From the NCBI GenBank assembly GCA_001803705.1, contig MHDY01000053.1:5764-15084 (forward strand): a stretch of 9,321 bases of DNA, given 5' to 3'. The notes below the pieces were generated by a model. The model did no database searches and was not told where the DNA came from. It saw only the letters and a program-made list of their open reading frames with translations. Below, piece after piece: positions 1 to 5,573 of the stretch. The translations under genes were made by a program, and so were the position numbers. This DNA comes from Nitrospirae bacterium GWC2_56_14 (lineage in GTDB: Bacteria; Nitrospirota; UBA9217). Numbering within the stretch: position 1 is the stretch's first letter; every line of letters begins with the position of its first letter.

Positions 1-38
1 ACAGACGGTGATTCTCATAATGTTGCAGGGAGGATCTT

Positions 39-122
39 GTGCGAAAAAAAATTCTCATCGTTTTGATCCTGCTCTTTGTCGCCGGTATACTCAGGATCCT
101 GCTGTATGCGGGAGGCATCTGA
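39..122 (+). CDS. possible 27-residue hydrophobic membrane micro-protein
   Basis: A GTG-started frame of 27 codons ends at a TGA (120-122). It has a good ribosome-binding site, GGGAGGA at 28-34, four bases before the GTG. The predicted peptide begins MRKKILIVLILLF and ends LLYAGGI: three basic residues, then an almost wholly apolar stretch long enough for one membrane span, with a single Arg at position 19. That is the usual look of a small single-pass membrane protein with a cytoplasmic N-terminus. I do not recognise a family. An upstream gene may end just before it: a TGA lies in the same frame at 9-11, and the other two forward frames stay open from the window edge to about 64 and 127. It could therefore be the last gene of an operon that begins outside the window. 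It could also be a chance frame, given its size. Confidence 0.4.
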   Translation: MRKKILIVLILLFVAGILRILLYAGGI

Positions 123-216
123 TTTGATCAGGCCGACTCCCGTCTTTCCGGAATGGAAGGGCCTTTTACTCCCGTGAAGATCAGTTCACTGCATGCTTTT
201 TTATTGTGAATGTTGC

Positions 217-230
217 TTGATCTGAATAAA
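217..230. promoter_or_regulatory. candidate FNR/CRP-family operator upstream of the cytochrome gene
   Basis: The sequence TTGAT-ctga-ATAAA matches nine of ten defined positions of the FNR consensus TTGAT-N4-ATCAA. It lies about 127 bases upstream of the ATG of the multiheme cytochrome gene, a distance compatible with activation of a promoter in between. I could not find a convincing -35/-10 pair to anchor it, so the regulatory role is inferred from the motif and the oxygen-sensitive nature of such respiratory genes. Confidence 0.3.
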
Positions 231-356
231 CGACCATAGCAGATATGGTTTCGAGACTATGACAATGCAGGAGGTGAGAACAAGACATACAACGAAAAAG
301 AAGCAAAACAGTAGTTGGGGGAGTAAAGATTACAGCTCAAAAAGGAGAATATACTA

Positions 357-2372
357 ATGTTTATACGAACACGAAACAAATTAGGCAGTATGATGGCATT
401 GGTCCTCGTGTCTGCGCTGGCCTTTGCGGGCTGCGGCAGTAACAGCAGCGATGCGCCGGCAGGGCAGATCAAGCCGACGTTCGTTGTAAAGGACACCTCG
501 GCCGCAGTCGTCGCAGGGGCGACAGTCTACGCGATCCCGGTGGCAGACGTCGAGGCGCTGGCAGCGGTAGCGCTCGATTCCACCGCAACCGCAACGACCG
601 GGAATTACTCAGCCGAAGCTCTGGCGGCCGACGAGCCCCTGGAGGATTTGATCGCGGCCAATTCCGGGACGTACGTGTCCGCGGTAACGGATACCGCGGG
701 CAAAGCGGTTTTTGCCGACAACCTTGTCGCCTCCGACCGGTTCTTCATTGCCGTCAAGCCCGGCACCGCGGACCACCTGCCCGGCGGCAGCATCTGCCGT
801 GAAGCCAAGGCCGGATCGACACTCAATAACGTATCAACCGATATCGTGGTCTCTACGACGCCGTCGTCCTCGGCCACGTTCGTCGGGACCAGCCAGTGCC
901 TGGGGTGCCATTCAGGATATGCAACAATGAAAAAAACCATGCATAAGCTCGGCTTCATGGCGCCAAACGCGCCCAGCGGGCTGCAGGACCGTAGCGAATT
1001 TGACGCCAATGACGGCATCTACAACATGTCGGCCGGACTGGAGAAGTACACGGCCGGTGATGCCGCCTCCGGAGGCACCACCATCTACTTCTATGATTAC
1101 GACTCCACCCGCAAGTTCGACAAGTTCAAGACCCTGGAAAGCGCCCCGACCGGCACCGTGTACGCAACGGTGCGCGTCTACCAGGACACAACGGACAATA
1201 AGTACAAAGCGCAGTTTACGAACGTGATCAACCCGTCGGATCCCAACAGCGGCATGATCCACGAAGCGGTGCTCACGTACGGCGGCGGGGTCTACAAACA
1301 GCGCAATATTACGAAAATCGATGACAGCCTCTTCATGATCCCGCTCCAGTTCAACCAGCAGGGCAGCGACGCTTCTGCGGACCGCACCAGGAAGGTCTGG
1401 CGCGATTATCACATGGATTGGTGGGTAAGCAGTATTGTATCGAACGTTTCGATGACATTCAAAGCCAAACCAGCCGCGAGTGCGAGCGTGGATGTTCAGT
1501 GCGCGGCCTGCCACTTCAACGGCTACAAACTCACCGCAAGCCCGACGTTTGCGGGTTATTACACTGCCGAGGGCGTAGCGGACGCTAACGGTGAATTGCA
1601 CCCGGTTACGGGTGTGAACCAGGAGCTCAACATCGGGTGCGAGACCTGTCATGGTCCCGGATCCGAGCATGTTGCGGCCGGTGGCAACGGCAAGTTCATC
1701 GTGACCCCTGCGAATATCACGCCGGAGCGGTCGAATATGATCTGTGGGCAGTGCCACAGCCGGCCCCAGGGCAATGGCACGTTCAAGAACGATTCCCCGC
1801 TCAGTTCGTCCAATAAAATGATGATCGCGGGCACGAGCAGGGCCGACTTCCTGGCCAATCAAACGAGTCGTCATGACGCCGCTGTGGGCGACTTCTGGGG
1901 CGACAAACTGCACTCGAAGTCTCACCACCAGCAGTACACCGACTTCATAAAAACGGCCAAGTACCGGAACGGCACATCGCTCAAGACCTGCGCTTCCTGC
2001 CACACCCCGCATGGTCCGGGTACCGGTGTGCGGCACCAGCTGAAGGGCACGACAAGCGACAACAGCCTGTGCGCATCGTGCCACAGCACGGTTGTGCTCG
2101 CCTCGCACATGGAGGCAAAAACAGGAACCGCGTCGATGCCGGCAAGCACCCAGTGCATTCAGTGCCACATGCCCAAGACTTCGAGCAGCGGCGCGGGAAG
2201 CAACGCAACGTCACCCTTTGTGGGCGACTCGGCGACCAAGTACTTCACGGGCGACATCAACTCGCACTTGCTGGATGTACCCTTGAAGACGAGCATTTCG
2301 TCGACCAATACCATGCCCGTTGCTTACACGGACAGCTGTGGTTTTTGCCACTCCCAGAAGAGCACGCTGTAG
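357..2372 (+). CDS. octaheme c-type cytochrome, surface or periplasmic lipoprotein
   Basis: This is a 671-residue multiheme electron carrier. Residues 1-26 form a lipoprotein signal: R4, R6 and K8, a hydrophobic core, and a lipobox ending Phe-Ala-Gly-Cys with the lipidated Cys at 26, followed by Gly and so without an Asp-type inner-membrane retention signal. Residues of about 35-175 are Ala/Val/Thr-rich and resemble a beta-sandwich of the carboxypeptidase-regulatory-like type. Eight CxxCH heme sites start at residues 181, 382, 428, 463, 545, 572, 600 and 661. A stretch near 305-375 (Tyr-Gly-Gly-Gly-Val-Tyr-Lys-Gln) and the GCETCHGPGSEH motif at heme 3 recall cytochrome c554-like multiheme proteins, in which heme 1 is also set far ahead of heme 2. 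A likely role is electron transfer beyond the inner membrane, possibly to extracellular acceptors; the donor and acceptor are unknown. No porin, other cytochrome or reductase gene is adjacent. The start is supported by AGGAG at 343-347. An intrinsic terminator follows directly, suggesting a single-gene unit. Confidence 0.9.
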   Translation: MFIRTRNKLGSMMALVLVSALAFAGCGSNSSDAPAGQIKPTFVVKDTSAAVVAGATVYAIPVADVEALAAVALDSTATATTGNYSAEALAADEPLEDLIAANSGTYVSAVTDTAGKAVFADNLVASDRFFIAVKPGTADHLPGGSICREAKAGSTLNNVSTDIVVSTTPSSSATFVGTSQCLGCHSGYATMKKTMHKLGFMAPNAPSGLQDRSEFDANDGIYNMSAGLEKYTAGDAASGGTTIYFYDYDSTRKFDKFKTLESAPTGTVYATVRVYQDTTDNKYKAQFTNVINPSDPNSGMIHEAVLTYGGGVYKQRNITKIDDSLFMIPLQFNQQGSDASADRTRKVWRDYHMDWWVSSIVSNVSMTFKAKPAASASVDVQCAACHFNGYKLTASPTFAGYYTAEGVADANGELHPVTGVNQELNIGCETCHGPGSEHVAAGGNGKFIVTPANITPERSNMICGQCHSRPQGNGTFKNDSPLSSSNKMMIAGTSRADFLANQTSRHDAAVGDFWGDKLHSKSHHQQYTDFIKTAKYRNGTSLKTCASCHTPHGPGTGVRHQLKGTTSDNSLCASCHSTVVLASHMEAKTGTASMPASTQCIQCHMPKTSSSGAGSNATSPFVGDSATKYFTGDINSHLLDVPLKTSISSTNTMPVAYTDSCGFCHSQKSTL

Positions 2373-2401
2373 CATCAGCGTCTAAAAAAATGATCATGTG
2401 C

Positions 2402-2435
2402 AAAGCCCCCGGAGAACTCTCCGGGGGCTTTTTTT
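2402..2435 (+). terminator. strong intrinsic terminator of the cytochrome gene
   Basis: A perfect 13-bp stem (AAAGCCCCCGGAG at 2402-2414 with CTCCGGGGGCTTT at 2419-2431) encloses a four-base loop and runs into a T tract to 2435. It begins 30 bases after the cytochrome stop codon and should isolate that gene from uppP. Confidence 0.93.
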
Positions 2436-2488
2436 ATCTCAACGGGCAACGCTTTTTTTTATCCGCTTCCGGTTTTTCCGGAACTCCC

Positions 2489-2517
2489 TTGAAACAGCAT
2501 GCAAAAACGAGTATAGT
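2489..2517 (+). promoter_or_regulatory. sigma-70 type promoter of uppP
   Basis: TTGAAA (2489-2494) and TATAGT (2512-2517) are separated by exactly 17 bases, each box matching five of six consensus positions or close to it. Transcription would begin near 2524, leaving a leader of about 29 bases before the uppP ATG. A small hairpin, TTCCGG-T5-CCGGAA at 2467-2483, lies just upstream of the -35 box. Confidence 0.8.
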
Positions 2518-2552
2518 GCACCCCGGCTCAAAAAACAGGAGATTCGCCATAC

Positions 2553-3368
2553 ATGGACCTGCTTCTTCTTTTCAAGGGATTAATCCTCGGCATCGTGGAA
2601 GGGGTCACGGAGTTCATCCCGGTCTCGTCAACGGGTCATCTTATTCTCGCGGGAAACCTGCTGGGATTGGATGATGAGCGGGCCAAGGTATTTGAAATAT
2701 TCATCCAGTTGGGGGCGATACTCTCGATAATCTGGCTTTACCGTGAAAAACTATCAGGCGTTCTCCGGGAGATACCAAGGCTTGACGCTGCACGGAGATT
2801 CGCCTTGAACATCTTCGTGGCATTTTTGCCGTCGGCTGTTTTTGGGCTCGTCTTGCACAAGGCGATCAAGGCATATCTGTTCAATCCGGTCACGGTGGCG
2901 GCGGCCCTTGTGACCGGAGGGATTGCCATCCTCCTGATCGAGCGGATGAAACAGAACAGTCAGGTGAACAGCGTCGATGAGTTAACGCTGAAACAGGCAG
3001 CCGGAATCGGGTTGGCCCAATGTCTCTCACTTTTTCCAGGAGTCTCCCGCTCAGGTGCTACCATAATGAGCGGGCTGGTCATCGGCCTTGACCGTAAGGT
3101 CGCGGCGGAGTTTTCGTTCTTCCTGGCAATTCCGACGATGTTCGCCGCTACCGGGTATGACCTGCTCAAGAACAGATCCGTCCTTTCGGCTGCGGACATC
3201 CCGCTTTTTACCGTCGGTTTTGTCACGGCTTTCCTGTCCGCCCTCATCGTCGTAAAAGCCTTTTTGAAATTTATTTCAAAGCATGACTTCAAAAGCTTCG
3301 CCTATTACAGGATTATTTTTGGACTGACGGTGCTGGGTTTTTACTGGCAAAGGGACTGGCGGTTCTGA
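2553..3368 (+). CDS. uppP: undecaprenyl-diphosphatase (BacA/UppP family)
   Basis: UppP is an integral inner-membrane phosphatase that converts undecaprenyl diphosphate to undecaprenyl phosphate. It recycles the lipid carrier used for peptidoglycan and O-antigen synthesis, and overexpression is known to give bacitracin resistance. The 271-residue length fits the family. The first active-site motif is at residues 13-29 (GIVEGVTEFIPVSSTGH), giving the conserved E16, E20, S26 and H29. The second is FPGVSRSG, with the conserved Arg at 166. Several long apolar segments (for example about 86-105, 115-130, 185-205, 215-235 and 250-265) fit the multi-span fold. The ATG is preceded by AGGAG at 2537-2541, 11 bases away. 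It has its own promoter, and no clear terminator is seen after its stop. The neighbours are functionally unrelated. Identification rests on both signature motifs and is secure. Confidence 0.97.
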   Translation: MDLLLLFKGLILGIVEGVTEFIPVSSTGHLILAGNLLGLDDERAKVFEIFIQLGAILSIIWLYREKLSGVLREIPRLDAARRFALNIFVAFLPSAVFGLVLHKAIKAYLFNPVTVAAALVTGGIAILLIERMKQNSQVNSVDELTLKQAAGIGLAQCLSLFPGVSRSGATIMSGLVIGLDRKVAAEFSFFLAIPTMFAATGYDLLKNRSVLSAADIPLFTVGFVTAFLSALIVVKAFLKFISKHDFKSFAYYRIIFGLTVLGFYWQRDWRF

Positions 3369-3481
3369 CGATTAAAGCGCTTTGAAATCCGGCCTGCAGA
3401 GTGTTGTCCTCCGGCAGGGTGGACCAGCGATACCCGGGAACGAGCCACCGCCGCCTCTCTAAAACCTGGATGAAATTGGTC
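3369..3481. other. GC-rich intergenic stretch with competing short stems, function unknown
   Basis: The 113 bases after the uppP stop hold no recognisable gene, and I could match them to no riboswitch or RNA family that I know. Short complementary segments are visible: CCTGC (3393-3397) with GCAGG (3414-3418), GGTGG (3418-3422) with CCACC (3445-3449), and GGGT (3417-3420) with ACCC (3432-3435). They overlap and so cannot all form together. A 10-bp palindrome AAAGCGCTTT lies at 3374-3383. The block ends before the ahbD promoter candidate, so it would belong to the uppP 3' end or to an independent transcript, not to the ahbD leader. Confidence 0.25.
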
Positions 3482-3510
3482 TTTACTATTCCCGCTTGAT
3501 TGGTTAAAAT
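3482..3510 (+). promoter_or_regulatory. candidate promoter of the ahbD-like gene
   Basis: TTTACT (3482-3487, four of six consensus bases) and TAAAAT (3505-3510, five of six) are spaced by 17 bases. Transcription would start near 3517, giving a leader of roughly 70 bases that contains the inverted repeat at 3548-3570. Confidence 0.5.
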
Positions 3511-3547
3511 GCCGGAACGCTTAAAGACGCGTAATTGAAAAGTGAAG

Positions 3548-3570
3548 ATTGGAAATTAGAAATTTCCAAT
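3548..3570. repeat. 10-bp inverted repeat abutting the ahbD ribosome-binding site
   Basis: ATTGGAAATT (3548-3557) and AATTTCCAAT (3561-3570) are perfect inverted copies separated by AGA. The right arm ends immediately before the ribosome-binding site GAAGGAG (3571-3577). It could be a dimeric repressor operator just downstream of the transcription start, or an RNA hairpin in the leader. The A/T-rich stem makes it a weak RNA structure, which slightly favours a DNA operator. I do not recognise the regulator. Confidence 0.5.
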
Positions 3571-3587
3571 GAAGGAGTTTTTCCGCC

Positions 3588-4700
3588 ATGTCAAATTCCC
3601 CTGTGAACACCATACCTGACGGCCTGAGCCATCCCGGCGGCCCCAAAAAATATCTTCCCCGTCTCATCGCCTGGGAAGTGACCCGGAGCTGCGTTCTGAA
3701 CTGCGTCCATTGCAGGGCAGCTGCCAAATATGGCCCCTACCCGGGCGAGCTCTCCACCGAGGAGTGCTTCAAGTTCCTGGACGATGTCAAATCTTTCGCC
3801 GACCCGATCATCATCCTGACCGGCGGCGAGCCCATGATGCGGGCGGACATCTACGATATCGCAAAACACGGCACGAAGATCGGCCTGCGCATGGTCATGG
3901 CGCCCTGCGGTCTGCTCGTGACCGAGGAGCTTGCCCAGAAGATGAAGGACTCGGGCATCATGCGGGTGTCGCTTTCGATCGACGGCCTGGACGCCAAGAG
4001 CCACAATGCCTTCCGCCGCGTGGAAGGGGCCTTCGAAGGCGTCATGAAGGCCATTGAGAACTTTAAAAAGGTCGGCATGGAATTCCAGGTGAACACGACC
4101 ATCACCAAGCACAACGTCAAGGACCTGCCGAAACTGCTCGAGATGGTGATCGGGCTGGGGGCGGTCGCGTACCATCCCTTCCTGCTCGTTCCCACGGGGC
4201 GCGGCAAGGAGCTGATCGACCAGGAGATCCCGCCCGCGGAGTACGAGAGCACGCTCAAATGGTTCTACGAGATGCGCGACAAGTCGCCGATCCAGTTCAA
4301 GCCCACCTGCGCCCCCCACTATTACCGCATCTTCCGGCAGGGCGAGAAGGAAAAGGGCAAGACCGTGACGCCCGCGTCCCATGGTTTCGACGCCATGACC
4401 AAGGGCTGCATGGGCGGCCAGAGCTTCGCTTTCGTGTCGCACATGGGCAAGGTCCAGATCTGCGGGTTCCTCGAAGAAGAGGCAGGCGATATCCGGAAGG
4501 AACCGTTCTCCAGGATCTGGGAAGAATCGAAGCTGTTCCTCGAAATGCGCGACCTCGATCACTACCACGGCAAGTGCGGCATCTGCGAGTACCGCCGGGT
4601 CTGCGGCGGCTGCCGCGCCCGGGCCTTCGCCATCTCCGGCGACTATCTTGCAGCCGAGCCGTTCTGTACGTACGAGCCGGTGAAAACCAAAGCAAAGTAA
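3588..4700 (+). CDS. ahbD: radical SAM heme b synthase, AhbD type (siroheme-dependent heme pathway)
   Basis: AhbD is the last enzyme of the alternative heme pathway found in sulfate reducers, related bacteria and archaea. It oxidatively decarboxylates two propionates of iron-coproporphyrin III to vinyl groups, giving heme b. The 370-residue protein has the radical-SAM cluster motif CVLNCVHC with Cys 35, 39 and 42, followed by ILTGGEP, the SAM-binding Gly-Gly-Glu motif. The C-terminal SPASM-like region holds Cys 274, 292, 330, 333, 339, 342 and 360, enough for auxiliary iron-sulfur clusters. The segments RLIAWEVTRSC near the N-terminus and CEYRRVCGGCRARAFA near the C-terminus are what I associate with AhbD. 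The close relatives AhbC and NirJ are the main alternatives. The start has GAAGGAG at 3571-3577. It is a cytoplasmic, oxygen-sensitive enzyme. The other ahb genes are not in the window. Its product is the precursor of the hemes carried by the upstream cytochrome. Confidence 0.78.
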   Translation: MSNSPVNTIPDGLSHPGGPKKYLPRLIAWEVTRSCVLNCVHCRAAAKYGPYPGELSTEECFKFLDDVKSFADPIIILTGGEPMMRADIYDIAKHGTKIGLRMVMAPCGLLVTEELAQKMKDSGIMRVSLSIDGLDAKSHNAFRRVEGAFEGVMKAIENFKKVGMEFQVNTTITKHNVKDLPKLLEMVIGLGAVAYHPFLLVPTGRGKELIDQEIPPAEYESTLKWFYEMRDKSPIQFKPTCAPHYYRIFRQGEKEKGKTVTPASHGFDAMTKGCMGGQSFAFVSHMGKVQICGFLEEEAGDIRKEPFSRIWEESKLFLEMRDLDHYHGKCGICEYRRVCGGCRARAFAISGDYLAAEPFCTYEPVKTKAK

Positions 4701-4717
4701 ACATCAGCGCTGCTGCG

Positions 4718-4750
4718 AAAGGGGATGATGACGTTATCATCCCCTTTTTT
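4718..4750 (+). terminator. strong intrinsic terminator of ahbD
   Basis: A perfect 12-bp stem, AAAGGGGATGAT (4718-4729) with ATCATCCCCTTT (4736-4747), closes a six-base loop (GACGTT) and is followed by T residues to 4750. It starts 17 bases after the ahbD stop codon and separates it from the stress-protein gene. Confidence 0.92.
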
Positions 4751-4768
4751 CATGTGAGAGCGCCGCAC

Positions 4769-4797
4769 TTGCCTTTTTGCCTGATTTGGACTATCTT
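4769..4797 (+). promoter_or_regulatory. candidate promoter of the usp gene
   Basis: TTGCCT (4769-4774) and TATCTT (4792-4797) are 17 bases apart, each matching four of six consensus bases. The block is nearly identical to the candidate promoter at 8354-8382: both read CTTGCCTTTT, 13 unrelated bases, then CTATC followed by T or G and TTT. That similarity raises my confidence that it is functional. Confidence 0.5.
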
Positions 4798-4858
4798 TTA
4801 ACTAGCAGGGGCAACGAGAGCGGACAGATACCGAAGGAACAGTGAGAGGGAGGGCACC

Positions 4859-5338
4859 ATGGGCAAGATGCTGATAGCGCTTGATGAATCAAAAAGCTCG
4901 ATGAAGGCGGTCGAGTATGCGGCAGAACAGTTTTCCACAACCAAGGACCTGCAGATCACGCTCGTGCATGTGCTGCCGAACCTTCCGGCGATCTTCTGGG
5001 ACGAAGGGCATATCCTGAGCGATGACGAGAAAAAAGACCGGAAAAAGGTGGTCGACAAGTGGCTTGCCGACCGGCTGGTGAAAATGGAGCCCCTGTTCCG
5101 GAAGGCTACGGAGCTGCTGGTTGCCAAAGGGGTCAGCGCGGCCAGGATCGGCAGGAAAACCATCTCCGACTCCCTTGACGCTGCCGACAGCATTCTCGAA
5201 GCTGCAAAGGACGGCGGGTTTGGTACGATCGTCCTCGGCCGGCACAGCAGCGGCAACGGCAGCCGCCACCTCATCGGTATCGTCACCAACAAGGTCATGA
5301 GCCACGCCGCAGGCATGACCGTTATCGTGGTGGATTAG
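4859..5338 (+). CDS. universal stress protein (UspA family) with altered nucleotide loop
   Basis: This 159-residue protein is a single Usp domain of the usual length. The N-terminal strand (KMLIALDESKSS, with Asp 8) and the following helix (AVEYAAEQF) are typical. So are the second strand with VHVLP, and the C-terminal block of LGRHSSG (from residue 126) and IVTNKVMSHAAGMTVIVVD. Such proteins are cytoplasmic dimers whose levels rise in starvation or stress, and many bind ATP through G-2X-G-9X-G(S/T). Here that motif reads G127, S130 in place of the second Gly, and G140 followed by I141 in place of Ser/Thr. Two defining positions are therefore changed, so ATP binding may be lost or altered, as in the non-binding UspA subclass. 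A charged insert lies near residues 57-75. GGGAGG at 4848-4853 sets the ATG. It appears to be a single-gene unit between the ahbD terminator and a weak hairpin. Confidence 0.92.
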   Translation: MGKMLIALDESKSSMKAVEYAAEQFSTTKDLQITLVHVLPNLPAIFWDEGHILSDDEKKDRKKVVDKWLADRLVKMEPLFRKATELLVAKGVSAARIGRKTISDSLDAADSILEAAKDGGFGTIVLGRHSSGNGSRHLIGIVTNKVMSHAAGMTVIVVD

Positions 5339-5340
5339 CG

Positions 5341-5362
5341 AAGGGCGTAAGAAAACCCTTTT
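5341..5362 (+). terminator. weak possible terminator after usp
   Basis: AAGGG (5341-5345) and CCCTT (5356-5360) could pair across a 10-base loop three bases after the usp stop codon, with only four T residues in the trailing run. The stem is short, so termination here would be inefficient if it occurs at all. Confidence 0.25.
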
Positions 5363-5363
5363 G

Positions 5364-5454
5364 TCCGCAGATGGCGCAGATTGAAAAACAGACTGTTTCG
5401 TTTTAAGCCGGAAGTTTGCGTTGCTGAGAAGCGCCTGCTTTTGGATTCTGCGGA
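5364..5454. repeat. short inverted repeats in the usp-pepN gap
   Basis: TCCGCAGA at 5364-5371 recurs inverted as TCTGCGGA at 5447-5454. The left copy is followed by a related CGCAGATT at 5375-5382. Between them lies the 13-bp palindrome AAACAGACTGTTT (5386-5398). The CGCAGAT-type arms resemble dispersed intergenic repeats seen in many environmental bacterial genomes. I see no gene in the 235-bp gap and no convincing promoter for pepN. Confidence 0.3.
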
Positions 5455-5573
5455 TACTGCATTGACCTGAGCAGTTACTGTTGTTCATCCTTTCTGCAGT
5501 AAAATCCATGGACTGCCATGCCGGGTTGTACTGTTAAAAAATTGTTCGAAAAACTCATTGATAGGAATCTATT

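Noticed and set aside
149..180. Possible terminator CTTTCC/GGAAGG after the micro-ORF
   Set aside because: The stem is six pairs with a G-U, and the T run is short and separated from the stem by GCC.
123..356. Possible cyclic-di-GMP (GEMM) riboswitch ahead of the multiheme cytochrome
   Set aside because: Such riboswitches precede some cytochrome genes in Geobacter, but I found no GGGACGCAAAGCC-like core in this leader.
900..1500. About 200 residues without a heme motif between hemes 1 and 2, at first sight an inserted domain
   Set aside because: A long interval with a Tyr-Gly-x-Gly...Gln segment between the first and second hemes is, as far as I recall, usual for cytochrome c554-like multiheme proteins, so it is not by itself unusual.
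912..2168. 418-codon open frame on the - strand opposite the cytochrome gene
   Set aside because: It lies inside the verified heme-protein gene, has no family features and a Val/Arg/His-rich composition typical of antisense frames in GC-rich coding DNA.
2398..2583. 61-codon + strand frame, and a 201-codon frame (2069-2674), crossing the cytochrome end
   Set aside because: Both read through the perfect terminator stem and overlap the ends of two well-supported genes in other frames.
3591..4568. 325-codon open frame on the - strand opposite ahbD
   Set aside because: It is the antisense shadow of a gene with intact radical-SAM motifs and has no recognisable protein features of its own.
5416..5573. 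Promoter candidates for pepN (for example TAAAAT near 5500 or TTGTAC near 5526)
   Set aside because: None has both a recognisable -35 and -10 box at 16-18 bases spacing.
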